Source of the DNA: Chloroflexota bacterium
GTDB taxonomy: Bacteria > Chloroflexota > Dehalococcoidia > DSTF01 > RBG-16-68-14
Reading direction: 5' to 3'
DNA: 61,056 bases
Assembly: GCA_003228685.1 (NCBI GenBank)
Contig: QIFC01000065.1
Coordinates: forward strand, 1 to 61,056
The notes below the pieces were generated by a model, which was given only the letters and a program-made list of their open reading frames with translations, ran no database searches and was not told where the DNA came from. The stretch's first letter is position 1. The number at the start of each line of letters is the position of its first letter. This document shows positions 7,475-17,501 of this stretch, one piece after another. Made by a program: the position numbers and the translations under genes.

Positions 7475-8113
7475 ATGTTGGCTTTAGAGATTCCCGAAGT
7501 TGTCATTGACCGGCTGCCCATCTATGTACGGGCGCTTACCGTACTGGAGCGGCAGGGGCGCGATGTTGTGAATTCCCAGGAGTTGGGCGGGAAGCTGGGC
7601 GTCACGCCCGCCCAGATTCGCAAGGACCTCAGCTACTTCGGCAGGTTTGGCAAGCAGGGCCGCGGTTACAACGTGAAGCGGCTGCTTGAAGAACTTCACC
7701 AGATTCTTGGCATCACGCGCGAGTGGTCGATGGTGCTTGTGGGCGTTGGTCAGCTAGGCAGAGCGATTTTGGGCTATGGTGGCTTCGCTCCTCAAGGATT
7801 TCGCATCGTCGGCGCGTTTGACGTCGACTCCGCTGCGGTTGGCGAAAGAGTGGACGGCCTAGAAGTGAAGTCAATCGACGTGCTGCCAGAGGAGATGCGC
7901 CAACTCCGCGCGCAGCTTGGGATTGTGGCCGTACCTGCGGCGAGTGCTCAACAAGTGATCGACATGTTGGTAGAGAGCGGCGTGAAGGCGATTCTCAACT
8001 ACGCCCCGATTGCCGCGCATGTGCCGCCGGACGTGCGCATCAAGGACATCGACCCTGTTCTCGCCCTTCAGAGCATGACCTTCTACATCAAGGAATCTGG
8101 CGCCGCGCCTTAG
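7475..8113 (+). CDS. rex: Redox-sensing transcriptional repressor Rex
   Basis: Rex senses the NADH/NAD+ ratio and represses respiratory and fermentative genes when NADH is low. The 212-residue product has the N-terminal winged helix (PIYVRALTVLERQG, then VTPAQIRKDLSYFGRFGKQG, the DNA-binding stretch). The Rossmann domain has VGVGQLGRA at 89-97, then FDVD at the end of beta-2, and the family tail DPVLALQSMTFYIKE. The ATG at 7475 follows TAGGAGTGG. Its promoter carries a Rex-like site, so it is probably autoregulated. Confidence 0.96.
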   Translation: MLALEIPEVVIDRLPIYVRALTVLERQGRDVVNSQELGGKLGVTPAQIRKDLSYFGRFGKQGRGYNVKRLLEELHQILGITREWSMVLVGVGQLGRAILGYGGFAPQGFRIVGAFDVDSAAVGERVDGLEVKSIDVLPEEMRQLRAQLGIVAVPAASAQQVIDMLVESGVKAILNYAPIAAHVPPDVRIKDIDPVLALQSMTFYIKESGAAP

Positions 8114-8206
8114 GCGCATCAGCCCTGCCGTAAGCCTCACTAAGTGCAGTCCGGAGCTTGGCTGCGCCAGCAGCCCGTCCGCTTGGGTGGTTAGCTGCCG
8201 TTGACT

Positions 8207-9238
8207 TTATGCACTCGCGACCAACGACTCCTCTTCCGTCTGCTGGCTGCGCTGGATCACGTCCAGGTGCTCTAGCGCCACGCCGGTCCCCACCGCCGTG
8301 CACTGCAGCGGGTTGTCTGCAAGGTGGCAAGGGACGCCGGTCTCCTGTGTGAGCAGAACGTCCAAGTAGCGAAGCATCGACCCACCACCCGTCAGTACCA
8401 GACCGCGGTCGATGACGTCGGCTGCCAGCTCTGGCGGCGTTCGCTCCAGCACGCTCCGTACGGTCTGAAGAATGCTCGCCAGCGTGTCCTGCAGCGCCTG
8501 AGTGATCTCGTTGCTCGTAAGCGTGACCGGCCGGGGCAAGCCGCTTACCTGGTCGCGTCCGCGCACCTCCATGGTGATCTCCTCTTCGAGCGGAATGGCG
8601 CTGCCGATCGCGATCTTGACCTCCTCGGCCGTGCGCTCCCCGATCAGGAGGTTGTGGCGGCGCTTTACGTAAGCCGTGATGGCGTCGTCCATGCGGTCGC
8701 CGGCAACGCGGGCCGATTCGCAGACGACGATGCCGTACATCGAGATCACCGCGGCTTCCGTTCGACCGCCGCCGATGTCGACGACCATGTTGCCGCTCGG
8801 CGTGCCAACGGGAATGCGCGCGCCGATCGCCGCGGCGAGCGGCTCCTCGACGAGACTCACCGGTCTGCGCGCTCCTGCCTGTTCAGCCGCGTCCGCGACT
8901 GCTCGCCGCTCCACGCTCGTCACGCCGGCCGGTATGCAGATCATTACTTCGGGCTTGATGATGTTCAGCCTGCCTACAACTCTCTTGAGAAAGTAGCGAA
9001 GCATCGCTTCCGTGATCAGGTAGTCGGCGATGACACCGTCCTTCATCGGGCGGATCACGGAGATCGTATCTGGGGTTCGGCCCATCATGTCACGTGCGTC
9101 TTTGCCGACGGCAACGACCGTGTTGTCGCGAATCGCGAGAGCCACAACGGCCGGTTCGTCTACAACGATGCCCTGGCCCTTGACGTACACGAGGACGTTA
9201 GCGGTCCCTAGGTCGATCCCTATGCGCTTAGGCAGCAT
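8207..9238 (-). CDS. mreB: Rod shape-determining protein MreB
   Basis: MreB is a bacterial actin that guides peptidoglycan synthesis along the cell side wall. The 343-residue product has the phosphate-1 loop GIDLGTANV at 6-14, phosphate-2 [15 protein letters not shown], and adenosine motif [15 protein letters not shown]. The [20 protein letters not shown] segment is typical. It follows murA in the same direction with a 25-base gap and a good ribosome-binding site (GAGAGGAGACACGC). mreC and mreD do not follow, so shape genes are not arranged as the usual mreBCD operon. Confidence 0.95.
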   Translation of the reverse strand: MLPKRIGIDLGTANVLVYVKGQGIVVDEPAVVALAIRDNTVVAVGKDARDMMGRTPDTISVIRPMKDGVIADYLITEAMLRYFLKRVVGRLNIIKPEVMICIPAGVTSVERRAVADAAEQAGARRPVSLVEEPLAAAIGARIPVGTPSGNMVVDIGGGRTEAAVISMYGIVVCESARVAGDRMDDAITAYVKRRHNLLIGERTAEEVKIAIGSAIPLEEEITMEVRGRDQVSGLPRPVTLTSNEITQALQDTLASILQTVRSVLERTPPELAADVIDRGLVLTGGGSMLRYLDVLLTQETGVPCHLADNPLQCTAVGTGVALEHLDVIQRSQQTEEESLVASA

Positions 9239-9263
9239 GCGTGTCTCCTCTCGGTATGCCGCG

Positions 9264-10517
9264 CTACCGGCGCTCGATCGACCCGCCGATCTGGCGGATC
9301 TTCTCTTCCAGCGCTTCGTAGCCGCGGTCTAAATGGTAGATGTCACTGATCTCAGTCGTTCCCTCCGCCGCCAGCCCAGCGACGACGAGTGCGGCGCCTG
9401 CTCGCAGGTCCATGCAGCGCACGGGCGTGCCGTACAGGTGTGTTGGGCCCGATACTATCGCTGTCTGGCCGGCCGTTACGAAGTCGGCGCCCATCTTGCG
9501 TAGCTCGCTGATGTAGAGCAGCCGGTTGTCGTAGACGCGCTCGTGGATCACGCTGACGCCCTTCGCCTGCGTCAGAAACGCGGCGAGAGGCGGGTGCAGG
9601 TCCGTCGCCAGCCCAGGATAGGGTAGCGCCTGGGCCGTCACCGCCTGATAGTCACCAGTGCCCGTGACGACCATGCCGCCTTCGGTCTGCCTGATCCGGA
9701 CGCCCGCCTCCCGGAGCTTCCAGATCAGCGCCTCCAGGTGCTCCGGTATCGCTTCGAGGATCTCCACCTCGCCTCGCGTGGCCGCCGCGGCCAGAGCGAA
9801 GGTCCCCGCCTCCAGTCGCTCAGGCAGGATCCGTTGCGTTGTTCCCTGAAGCTCGCTCACGCCTTCGATTTCGATCGAATTGCTGCCGGCGCCGCGGATC
9901 TGGGCGCCCATGCGGCTGAGCATCTCGGCCAGGCTGACGACCTCAGGCTCGGAAGCAGAGTTGATAATCGTTGTCGTACCTTCGGCCAGCGTCGCGGCCA
10001 GCATGACGTTCAACGTACCCATCACGCTCGGGTAGTCGAGCACGACGCGGGCGCCAGAAAGTCGCTCTGCTTCGGCGACGAACTGGTCGCCTCTGCGGTA
10101 GACCTCCGCGCCAAGGGCGCGGAAGCCTGACAGATGGACATCAAGCGGACGCAGGCCAAGCACGTCGCCGCCGGGCGGGCAGCACGCCGCCCGGCCGAAC
10201 CGCGTCAGCAGCGATCCCATCACCAGGAAACTGGCTCGTAGGTTCACCACGAGGTCGCTTGGCGGCTCGAAAGTGTGGACGTTGGAGGCATTGATCCGCA
10301 GGCGAGAGGATGATAGCGTCTCTACCTCGACGCCGAGAGTCTCGAGGATCGCCGTCATGTGCTTGACGTCCTCGATATCGGGCACGTTCTCTAGGACGCA
10401 GTCATCCGCCGTGAGGAGCGCGGCTGTCATAGCGTAGTCGGCGGCGTTCTTGCTGCCGCTGACGCGTATCTGGCCGCGAAGGGGACGGCCTCCCTCAATG
10501 ACGAGTCGTTCGTCCAT
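9264..10517 (-). CDS. murA: UDP-GlcNAc 1-carboxyvinyltransferase MurA, Asp form
   Basis: MurA adds enolpyruvate from PEP to UDP-GlcNAc, the first committed step of peptidoglycan synthesis. The ATG at 10517 gives 417 residues starting [20 protein letters not shown]; an earlier ATG at 10571 adds an unlikely tail. The family signatures are present: SGSKNAADY with the Lys-Asn pair, [12 protein letters not shown], and [17 protein letters not shown]. The loop that normally carries the fosfomycin-reactive Cys reads PPGGDVLG, so the catalytic Cys is Asp (residue 118). This change occurs naturally in Mycobacterium and Chlamydia and gives intrinsic fosfomycin resistance. It is co-directional with mreB. 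Confidence 0.96.
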   Translation of the reverse strand: MDERLVIEGGRPLRGQIRVSGSKNAADYAMTAALLTADDCVLENVPDIEDVKHMTAILETLGVEVETLSSSRLRINASNVHTFEPPSDLVVNLRASFLVMGSLLTRFGRAACCPPGGDVLGLRPLDVHLSGFRALGAEVYRRGDQFVAEAERLSGARVVLDYPSVMGTLNVMLAATLAEGTTTIINSASEPEVVSLAEMLSRMGAQIRGAGSNSIEIEGVSELQGTTQRILPERLEAGTFALAAAATRGEVEILEAIPEHLEALIWKLREAGVRIRQTEGGMVVTGTGDYQAVTAQALPYPGLATDLHPPLAAFLTQAKGVSVIHERVYDNRLLYISELRKMGADFVTAGQTAIVSGPTHLYGTPVRCMDLRAGAALVVAGLAAEGTTEISDIYHLDRGYEALEEKIRQIGGSIERR

Positions 10518-10588
10518 AATTTGTAAGCTTCCTGCTGGTAGTCGACCGCTTGCTGCGAGCATAACGGTCATGAGCGCAGAGGCGCAAG

Positions 10589-12967
10589 TTAACGCGGTGC
10601 CGAGGCCTGCTCCGATAGCTGGCGAAGCTGAACGTCGCGGAACATGAACGCCTCATCCCCTGGTACCGTGCCCAGCCTCAGTAGGTGCAGAGACAAGGAC
10701 GCCAGGTTGGATTTGGTGACAGTATGCTCGACCACGATCGGATTCCAGATGTCTGATAGCCTGTAGTTCTCGGATGATTCTCCTTCCCTCTGTCCCTCCT
10801 CTCGAACACGGAAATAGATTTGGCCATCTGGTGAATCTGTGGACGCTCGAATCCAGACCGTCGCGACGTAGGTCTGACCTGGGACTAGGTTCAGGTCGGT
10901 GGCATCGATGCTCAGAATCGCACTGTAGTTAGTTTCGTCCGACGAGACTAGGATGCCATCGTCGAGCCGCTCGAGCGTGCTGCGCCACCCTCGCCAAGCG
11001 TCCGGCTCGGTAGCGCCAGTGTTCAGCAGGAGATTCGTCTCGGACGGCACAAATGAGCTGGTAACCGTTGTATCCACAAGCTGGGCGGCCTGGACCAACT
11101 TTGGCGCAAGCCACGCGCTCACGAACCGCGCCCCCTCCTCTGTGAAGTGGACGTTGTCCTGGCTTCGCACTTGCACGCCATCGATCTCGCGACTGTAATC
11201 ATTGTCTACGCTGAGGAAGCTGTTCAAATCGACAAGCGTGACCCGGTCGCCGTTCTCGCGGGCCACTGTCGTGGCGACGCGATTCAAATCGTCGACTTGG
11301 TCGGCCGTGTCTAGCACACCGCTGCGAAAGTACGGCAACGTCAACAGCATGACTCTGGCGCCCCGCGCGGAGAGTTCGTCGATTGCATCCTGTAACGCCA
11401 CGCGGTAATCGTTCTCCCACTCCTGGGCCAAGTTGCCAGTCCCCTGGTCCACCTGCTTACTAAGGCCATCAAACGGCGATAATAGGAGTGCGACCACGTC
11501 TGGCTGAAAGGCTTCCAAGTGCGGACCCCAACGATTTCTCTCCGCGGCGCAGTGGCCGTAGGACTGGTGTCTCTCACTGCGCGGCATGATTCCACAACCC
11601 TCGTTCGACGCGTCCTGGAACGCGATACCGGTCTTTGCTTGGGTGGCGTAGAACCCCGTCGCCAACGAGTTCGCAATCGAATCACCTATCAGCATCACGC
11701 GAGGTGCGCTCTCGTCTTCCAGAAGCGAGGCCAAAGTGGCTGCGTCTGCGCTTGGCACAGCGTAAGGAGACGCCACCGAGTCGCTCGTGACTACCACCAC
11801 GCCGATGACGAGCGCGGCTGCTGTGGCTGGCGCCAGGAGCCATGAGGCGCGGAATCGTCCTAGCACTCCGCGCCGGATCGGCGCTTCGACAAGCGCATAG
11901 GAGGCCACTGAGATCGCCAGCGTGAGCGCGACGCGGACGGTCATCAGTGTGGCGCCGTCTAGTCCTGTGCGTTCCGGGCTAAGGATCAGGTACACCGGCC
12001 AGTGCCAGAGGTAAACGCCGTACGAGATCAATCCCAGCAGACGCAGTGGCGCGATGCCAAGCATGTTGGCGAGGGCGCCTCGCTTAGGTTGTACGACGAC
12101 GGCGATGATGGCGGCCACCGCCAAGGCGAAGAGCAGATATCCGCCGTAGTAGAGCGCTGAGCTGTCGTCAGGCACCAAGATCCAGACCAACCCGATCGCG
12201 ATGACGGCCGCGATGGCGATAAGCTGGCCGGCTGCTCGCCGCGCGAAGTCCGCCAGCTGGGGATACCAAAGCAGGCCCATCGCGAGCAGCGCGCCGACGA
12301 GCAACGAATGGGCCCGCGTATCGGTGCCGTAGTAGATGCGCGATGGGTCCACGGCCGGGTCATAGAGCAGCGCCATCAGCGCTGCTGAAGCCACAATCAT
12401 CAGAACCGTCACGCCGGCGAGCAGTCGACGTGGGTTGGAGAACCTGCTCACGAAAAATAGTACCGCCAGCGGCCAGAGCAGGTAGAACTGCTCCTCGATC
12501 GCAAGCGACCAGGCGTGTTTGAGCGGCGAGGCCATCTCAAATTGTGTGAAGTACGACGTGTCCGAAAAGACTTCATTCCAGTTCGCAACGTAGAAGAGCG
12601 TGGCGAGCGAGTCGCGGCGGATGTTGGCCAACTCCTCGGGCTCGGCAAAGGCGACGGCATAGATCGCTATGCCGCCCAGCATCAGGAAGAGCGCAGGCAA
12701 CAGCCGTCGCGCTCGGCGTCCCCAGAACGCCAGTAGGCCGATGCCCCCAGTGTCCCTCGATTCGGTGAGGAGCAGTGTCGTGATGAGGTAGCCACTGAGT
12801 ACGAAGAACGCATCGACGCCCAGGAAGCCGCCCTTAGCCCATGTTAAGTCGGCGTGGTAGAGCAGGACGGCCGTGACGGCGAGCGCGCGCAGCCCATCCA
12901 GCGCCGGTTGGTATGCCATTCGGTGTACCGGCGTGGATTGGGCATCGGGTGCCGCTGCATGTAGCAT
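10589..12967 (-). CDS. OafA/YrhL-type acyltransferase with SGNH and C-terminal jelly-roll domain
   Basis: This large membrane enzyme should O-acylate surface or exported sugars. The start at 12967 (MLHAAAPDAQ) has AGGTGGTGAG before it and gives 792 residues; an ATG at 12994 is possible. Residues 20-395 form the acyltransferase-3 domain of about ten helices, with the catalytic His in LYHADL and FFVLSGYLI. A catalytic SGNH domain follows, with VMLIGDS at about 428 and the Asp-His motif in DNVHFTEEGARF. The last 150 residues (GQTYVATVWIRAS and onward) look like a carbohydrate-binding jelly roll, an unusual third module. Confidence 0.88.
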   Translation of the reverse strand: MLHAAAPDAQSTPVHRMAYQPALDGLRALAVTAVLLYHADLTWAKGGFLGVDAFFVLSGYLITTLLLTESRDTGGIGLLAFWGRRARRLLPALFLMLGGIAIYAVAFAEPEELANIRRDSLATLFYVANWNEVFSDTSYFTQFEMASPLKHAWSLAIEEQFYLLWPLAVLFFVSRFSNPRRLLAGVTVLMIVASAALMALLYDPAVDPSRIYYGTDTRAHSLLVGALLAMGLLWYPQLADFARRAAGQLIAIAAVIAIGLVWILVPDDSSALYYGGYLLFALAVAAIIAVVVQPKRGALANMLGIAPLRLLGLISYGVYLWHWPVYLILSPERTGLDGATLMTVRVALTLAISVASYALVEAPIRRGVLGRFRASWLLAPATAAALVIGVVVVTSDSVASPYAVPSADAATLASLLEDESAPRVMLIGDSIANSLATGFYATQAKTGIAFQDASNEGCGIMPRSERHQSYGHCAAERNRWGPHLEAFQPDVVALLLSPFDGLSKQVDQGTGNLAQEWENDYRVALQDAIDELSARGARVMLLTLPYFRSGVLDTADQVDDLNRVATTVARENGDRVTLVDLNSFLSVDNDYSREIDGVQVRSQDNVHFTEEGARFVSAWLAPKLVQAAQLVDTTVTSSFVPSETNLLLNTGATEPDAWRGWRSTLERLDDGILVSSDETNYSAILSIDATDLNLVPGQTYVATVWIRASTDSPDGQIYFRVREEGQREGESSENYRLSDIWNPIVVEHTVTKSNLASLSLHLLRLGTVPGDEAFMFRDVQLRQLSEQASAPR

Positions 12968-12984
12968 TATCTCACCACCTGATG

Positions 12985-13013
12985 TAGCGTACATTTCCTT
13001 CGTAATTTGTCAA
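12985..13013 (-). promoter_or_regulatory. Possible promoter of the acyltransferase
   Basis: On the minus strand a consensus -35 TTGACA (13013-13008) is followed 16-17 bases later by TACGCT/ACGCTA. The -10 is poor. It lies about 20 bases upstream of the chosen start. Confidence 0.3.
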
Positions 13014-13106
13014 GCAGCCTTGACAGAACTTGCATCGGTGGCCGAAGATCGACGCACCTAACTACGTAACGCCAAGGGCGAAGCGTTTCTTGCGAAGCAC
13101 TTAGCT

Positions 13107-13135
13107 TTGCTCCACATTTGGAGTTCTGTTACGTT
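13107..13135 (+). promoter_or_regulatory. glyQS promoter giving a leaderless mRNA
   Basis: TTGCTC at 13107-13112 and TACGTT at 13130-13135 are 17 bases apart, with TG at 13127-13128. The predicted start of transcription is about 13142, three bases before the ATG at 13145. No ribosome-binding site fits between them. Confidence 0.5.
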
Positions 13136-13144
13136 GCCTCCACT

Positions 13145-14467
13145 ATGAGCGACGAGACTCCCACTCCTGGCGTAGAACTCGATGTCATGGCGTCGTTATG
13201 CAAACGGCGCGGCTTCATCTTCCCCAGCAGCGAGATCTACGGCGGGTTCGAGAGCACTTGGGACTATGGCCCCATGGGCGTCGAACTCAAACGCAACGTA
13301 AAGCAGGCTTGGTGGAAGGCGATGGTCCAAGAGCGGGACGATATCGTCGGGCTCGATGCTTCAATCCTCATGTCGCCCAAGGTCTGGGAGGCTAGCGGCC
13401 ACACCACGAATTTCAACGACCCGCTCGTCGAGTGTAAGAGCTGCCGCAAGCGATTCCGCGAGGATGAGATCGATGCGAAGGCCTGCCCGGCCTGCGAAGG
13501 TGAACTGGCCCCACCGCGCCAGTTCAACACGATGTTCAAGACGTTCGTCGGGCCGATCGAAGAGGATGCCGCGGTCGCGTACCTGCGGCCGGAGACGGCG
13601 CAGGGCATCTTCGTCAACTTCGACAACGTTCTGACCACCACCAGGCGCAAGCTCCCGTTCGGCGTCGCGCAGCAGGGGAAGTCCTTCCGCAACGAGATCA
13701 CGACCGGTAACTTCATCTTCCGGCTGCGCGAGTTCGAGCAGATGGAGATGGAGTACTTCTGCATGCCCGGCGCGGATGAGGAGTGGTACGACTACTGGCG
13801 AAACGAGCGCCTCGATTGGTTCGTGCGCCTCGGCGCCAGGAAGGAGCGCCTGCGGTTCCGTGAGCACGACCCGGAAGAGCTGTCGCACTACTCCACCGGT
13901 ACGACCGACATCGAGTACCTCTTCCCCATGGGCTGGGCCGAGCTGGAAGGTATCGCCAAGCGCACCGATTACGACCTCAAGCAGCACGCCGCCGCCAGCG
14001 GCAAGAAGCTGGAGTACTTCGACGAAGCGTCTGGTGAGCACGTCGTGCCATACGTCGTCGAGCCCGCGCTCGGCGTCGACCGCGCCGTCCTCGTCTTCCT
14101 GCTCGACGCTTATGAGGAGGAAGAGGTGCGCGACGAGAAGCGCACGCTGATGCGCTTCCATCCAGCGCTCGCGCCTATCAAAGTTGCCATCCTGCCTCTC
14201 AGCCGCAAGGAGACATTGACGCCGACAGCCCGCAAGGTATGGGAGCTGCTCCGGCCCCACTTCATGACACAGTACGACGACGCCCAGAGCATCGGCCGCC
14301 GCTACCGGCGCCAGGATGAGATCGGCACCCCCCTCTGCGTCACGGTCGACTTCGACACGCTGGACGACGAGGCGGTCACCATCCGCGAACGCGACTCCAT
14401 GGACCAAGTGCGCGTCCCCATCGCCAACCTCCTTGACGCCGTCCGCGAACGCCTGCCAGGCCTCTAA
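13145..14467 (+). CDS. glyQS: Glycyl-tRNA synthetase, single-chain dimeric type
   Basis: The enzyme charges tRNA-Gly. The ATG at 13145 gives 440 residues beginning MSDETPTPGVELDVMASLCK. Class II motifs are visible: motif 1 region FESTWDYGPMGVELKRN, motif 2 FRNEITTGNFIFRLREFEQM, and motif 3 in EPALGVDRAVLVFLLDAY. A zinc knuckle (CKSC, then CPAC) lies around 95-125. The anticodon-binding domain starts near PIKVAILPLSRK. The start has no ribosome-binding site and lies about three bases after the predicted transcription start, so translation is probably leaderless. Confidence 0.97.
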   Translation: MSDETPTPGVELDVMASLCKRRGFIFPSSEIYGGFESTWDYGPMGVELKRNVKQAWWKAMVQERDDIVGLDASILMSPKVWEASGHTTNFNDPLVECKSCRKRFREDEIDAKACPACEGELAPPRQFNTMFKTFVGPIEEDAAVAYLRPETAQGIFVNFDNVLTTTRRKLPFGVAQQGKSFRNEITTGNFIFRLREFEQMEMEYFCMPGADEEWYDYWRNERLDWFVRLGARKERLRFREHDPEELSHYSTGTTDIEYLFPMGWAELEGIAKRTDYDLKQHAAASGKKLEYFDEASGEHVVPYVVEPALGVDRAVLVFLLDAYEEEEVRDEKRTLMRFHPALAPIKVAILPLSRKETLTPTARKVWELLRPHFMTQYDDAQSIGRRYRRQDEIGTPLCVTVDFDTLDDEAVTIRERDSMDQVRVPIANLLDAVRERLPGL

Positions 14468-14487
14468 ACGACTCCGAAATCGCTTGC

Positions 14488-14516
14488 TTGCGTAACGGCT
14501 AAGATTCGTCTACCAT
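14488..14516 (+). promoter_or_regulatory. Promoter of rmuC
   Basis: TTGCGT at 14488-14493 and TACCAT at 14511-14516 have a 17-base spacer. They give a leader of about 50 bases before the rmuC start at 14572. Confidence 0.45.
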
Positions 14517-14571
14517 ATGCGGGAACATACGTTCGTGCGCCAATCCGGCGTGCAGAGAGAGGTCCTCGCCC

Positions 14572-15747
14572 ATGGAAGCACTAATTGTTATCGTCATGAT
14601 CCTTGGATTACCCCTCGCCGTCGTAGTCGGCTGGATGCTAGCCAGACGTGCGCAGCCGGAACCAGACGACGAATCTCAGCAGCAATTGACCAAAGACCTT
14701 ACCAACCTAAAGAGTGACCTGACGCAAGCGGTGGACAATTCCGGACGAACACTCTTGAACCAGATCAACGCTTTGGAAACCCGTGTCAACCAGCGGTTTG
14801 AAGGTGTGCAGGGGAAGATCGACACGTCGCTGGACGGTACGCAGTTGACTATGAAGGATGTCAATGAGCGGTTGGGTCAGCTATCTGTATCAACCCAACA
14901 AATGCTGGAGATCGGACAGGACATGTCCAGCCTCCAAGATATCCTTCGTCCTCCGAAACTACGTGGAGGATTCGGCGAGACTCTCTTGGGCCAACTGCTC
15001 GCAAACGTTTTACCGCAAGAGCACTACGATTTGCAGTACAGCTTCAGAAGCGGGCAGATCGTTGATGCCGTCGTGCGTATGAAGCAGGGGCTGATCCCTG
15101 TGGACTCGAAATTCCCGCTCGAAGGATTCGAGAGGATGCAAGGGGCGCAGTCAGACGAAGAACGCGAACGAGAACGCCGTGGCTTCATTCAGGCAGTGAA
15201 GCGGCATGTCGATAGCGTCACCAAGTACATCAAGCAGGACGAAGGAACGCTTCCCTTCGTAGTGATGTACATCCCATCCGAGGCCGTCTTTTACGAGGTC
15301 ATCGTGCGTGACGAGTTGACTTCCAACGGCGAAACCATGGGGGAGTACGTAAGGGGCAAAAGTGTCCTTGCTGCGTCACCGGGAACCTTCTACAACCTAC
15401 TCCAGACGGTCTCCCTAGGACTCCGCGGACTTGAGGTAGAGGAACGGGCAAGAGAGATCATCGATCATCTGGGACGCCTTGAAGGCGACTTCAAGAAAGT
15501 TAAGCAAGACTTCGGCACGCTCGGAAAACACATTGACCATGCGAAAACCAAGTATGAGGAGGTCAACCGAGGGATCGATGGCTTCGACGTTCGACTCAAC
15601 AGACCTCTGGACGATGGTAACCAGCCGCAACTTGCTGAGCCGGCTGTTGTGGATACTGCAATGGAGCAGCAGGCTCTGCCAGGTTCCGAATCCGAAGAGC
15701 CCTCGATTCCTGGACCCCTGCGAGTAAATGGCGGCGAGGACTCTTAG
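14572..15747 (+). CDS. rmuC: DNA recombination protein RmuC
   Basis: RmuC-family proteins limit inverted-repeat rearrangements and have a PD-(D/E)XK-related nuclease fold. The 391-residue product has an N-terminal membrane anchor (VIVMILGLPLAVVVGWML), a long coiled-coil segment to about 120, and the conserved block LRPPKLRGGFGETLLGQLLA, then IVDAVVRMKQGLIPVDSKFP with the catalytic Asp and Lys. LPFVVMYIPSEAVFYEV completes the domain. Codon use is less GC-biased than in its neighbours, which hints at later acquisition. A strong terminator follows. Confidence 0.9.
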   Translation: MEALIVIVMILGLPLAVVVGWMLARRAQPEPDDESQQQLTKDLTNLKSDLTQAVDNSGRTLLNQINALETRVNQRFEGVQGKIDTSLDGTQLTMKDVNERLGQLSVSTQQMLEIGQDMSSLQDILRPPKLRGGFGETLLGQLLANVLPQEHYDLQYSFRSGQIVDAVVRMKQGLIPVDSKFPLEGFERMQGAQSDEERERERRGFIQAVKRHVDSVTKYIKQDEGTLPFVVMYIPSEAVFYEVIVRDELTSNGETMGEYVRGKSVLAASPGTFYNLLQTVSLGLRGLEVEERAREIIDHLGRLEGDFKKVKQDFGTLGKHIDHAKTKYEEVNRGIDGFDVRLNRPLDDGNQPQLAEPAVVDTAMEQQALPGSESEEPSIPGPLRVNGGEDS

Positions 15748-15764
15748 CTAAATCGAGAGACAAT

Positions 15765-15792
15765 AAGAAGGCCCCGTTTCAGGGGCCTTCTT
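15765..15792. terminator. Bidirectional terminator between rmuC and ferredoxin
   Basis: AAGAAGGCCCC and GGGGCCTTCTT form a perfect 11-bp stem around GTTTCA. The A-rich and T-rich flanks let it serve both the plus-strand rmuC and the minus-strand ferredoxin. Confidence 0.9.
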
Positions 15793-15809
15793 GGTTCCAA
15801 CTTAGGGTC

Positions 15810-16124
<315 letters not shown>

Positions 16125-16285
16125 GAAATCGATGTCCTCCTACGTGAATGAGTCTCTATTTAGCGAACGCATTCTACTTCGCAGTCCAGTCTAGGGGAAG
16201 GCGTTTAGAAAGTAAAGACTTCCTAAAGGGCAGATTATTGTGAAATTTCTCTCGTTCTGCCGGTCGTCTCGCTGCTCGGGCTGGC

Positions 16286-17501
16286 TCAATCTATAGCGAT
16301 GCGACGAACCGTGCCGCCGAGGATGTCCAGGAAGTAGACGAAGCCGTCCGGGCCGGTCAGCACGTCGCTGCCGCAGCCGGAGGCGATGATGGCGTCCTCA
16401 TCCATGTTGCCGTCCGCGTCGAACCGGACGGCGTGGAGCGCGCCGCCGTGGAACTGGCAGAAAAGCAACGCGCCGGTCAGTTCTGGGAGCGCGTCCGCGG
16501 CGTAGAACTCGATGCCGGCCATGCCAACGGTTTCGTGAAAGAAGAGTGCTGGCTGCGCGACCTCTTCCAGTGGTACGTCCAAGTCGTAGCCCGGCCATCC
16601 GTAGTTTGCGCCAGCCTGGATCTCCAAGAGAGCATCCTGGCCGATCCAACCGTTCTCGGTCGCAAAGAGGCGCCCAGTGGCCGGGTCGATCGTCAGGTCG
16701 AACGGATTTCGGAGGCCGTAAGCGTAAATACGTGGGTCACCGTCACCGACGAACGGGTTGTCGGGCGGCGCGTCTCCGTTGCGGTCGATTCGCAGGATAG
16801 AGCCGAAGGGGTTCAGGCGGTTCTGCGACGACCGTTCGTATTGGTGGTCGCCGACGGCGACGAAGAGCGTGCCGTCCGGCGCAAAGCGCAGTCCGCCCGC
16901 GATGTGGCAGCAGCTTGGGTCTAGCTCCATGCTCAGGACCTCTTCGAGATCCGTTCCGATGCCATCGGTGTCGCGGACGCGGGCGAGCACAGTGCGACGC
17001 ACCGGCTCGTCCGTCGTGTAGTAGAGATAGACGTTGCCGTTCTCTGAGAACTCCGGGTCGACTGTCATGCCAACCAGCCCCAGTTCGAGAGCGTCTTCCG
17101 GCAGATATACGTTGGCTGTGTAAAAGGGCTCGCTTAGTAGCGTGCCGCCCTCCACGACGCGCACGGTTCCTCGCTGTTCCGCCACGAGCAATTCGGCCGT
17201 CTGGCAAGAACGCGAGCGCTGTCGGCTGCGTGAGGCCCGTAGCGTAGGTTTCGACGCGGTACTCAGGAGGTAGCTCGGCGACCCGCGGCGGTGGGTCGCG
17301 CTCGGCGGTACCAGTCCTAGGATCGTATCCCCAGCGGCTCGCCTCAATCTCCTGCTCCTGTTGGGAGAACGGCGTTGGCGTTGTTGTGGGCGCTGTTGTT
17401 TTCGTGAGTGTCGTCTGGGCGTTCCCCGATCCGCAAGCGCCGGCGAATAGCGAGAGGGCGAGGACCGCAAGGGCTAGGTGTTGATTTGGAGAGCCCGTCA
17501 A
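16286..17501 (-). pseudogene. PQQ-type glucose/sorbosone dehydrogenase lipoprotein, frameshifted
   Basis: This is a secreted six-bladed beta-propeller dehydrogenase. The N-terminal frame starts with a TTG at 17501 (TTGA overlap with the upstream stop). It encodes a lipoprotein signal (LALAVLALSLFAGAC), a Thr-rich stalk and YATGLTQPTALAFLPDGR. The rest, from LLVAEQRGTVRVVEGG through GLRFAPDGTLFVAVGD and ENGWIGQDALLEIQAGANYG to the end, is in another frame. The switch is at about 17190-17195; removing one A in CGAATTG restores PDGR-LLVAEQ. It is either a recent mutation or a sequencing error, because both halves are intact. Confidence 0.85.

Noticed and set aside
7566-7578. TTGTGAATTC half-site inside rex
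   Set aside because: Only one arm of a Rex site is present and it is within coding sequence.
13361-14407. 348-aa minus-strand ORF opposite glyQS
   Set aside because: Antisense shadow of a gene with full class II synthetase motifs.
16125-16285. Gap between ferredoxin and sugar dehydrogenase
   Set aside because: Looked for an RNA gene or riboswitch; only a weak -35/-10 pair for the ferredoxin was seen and is not reported as a feature.
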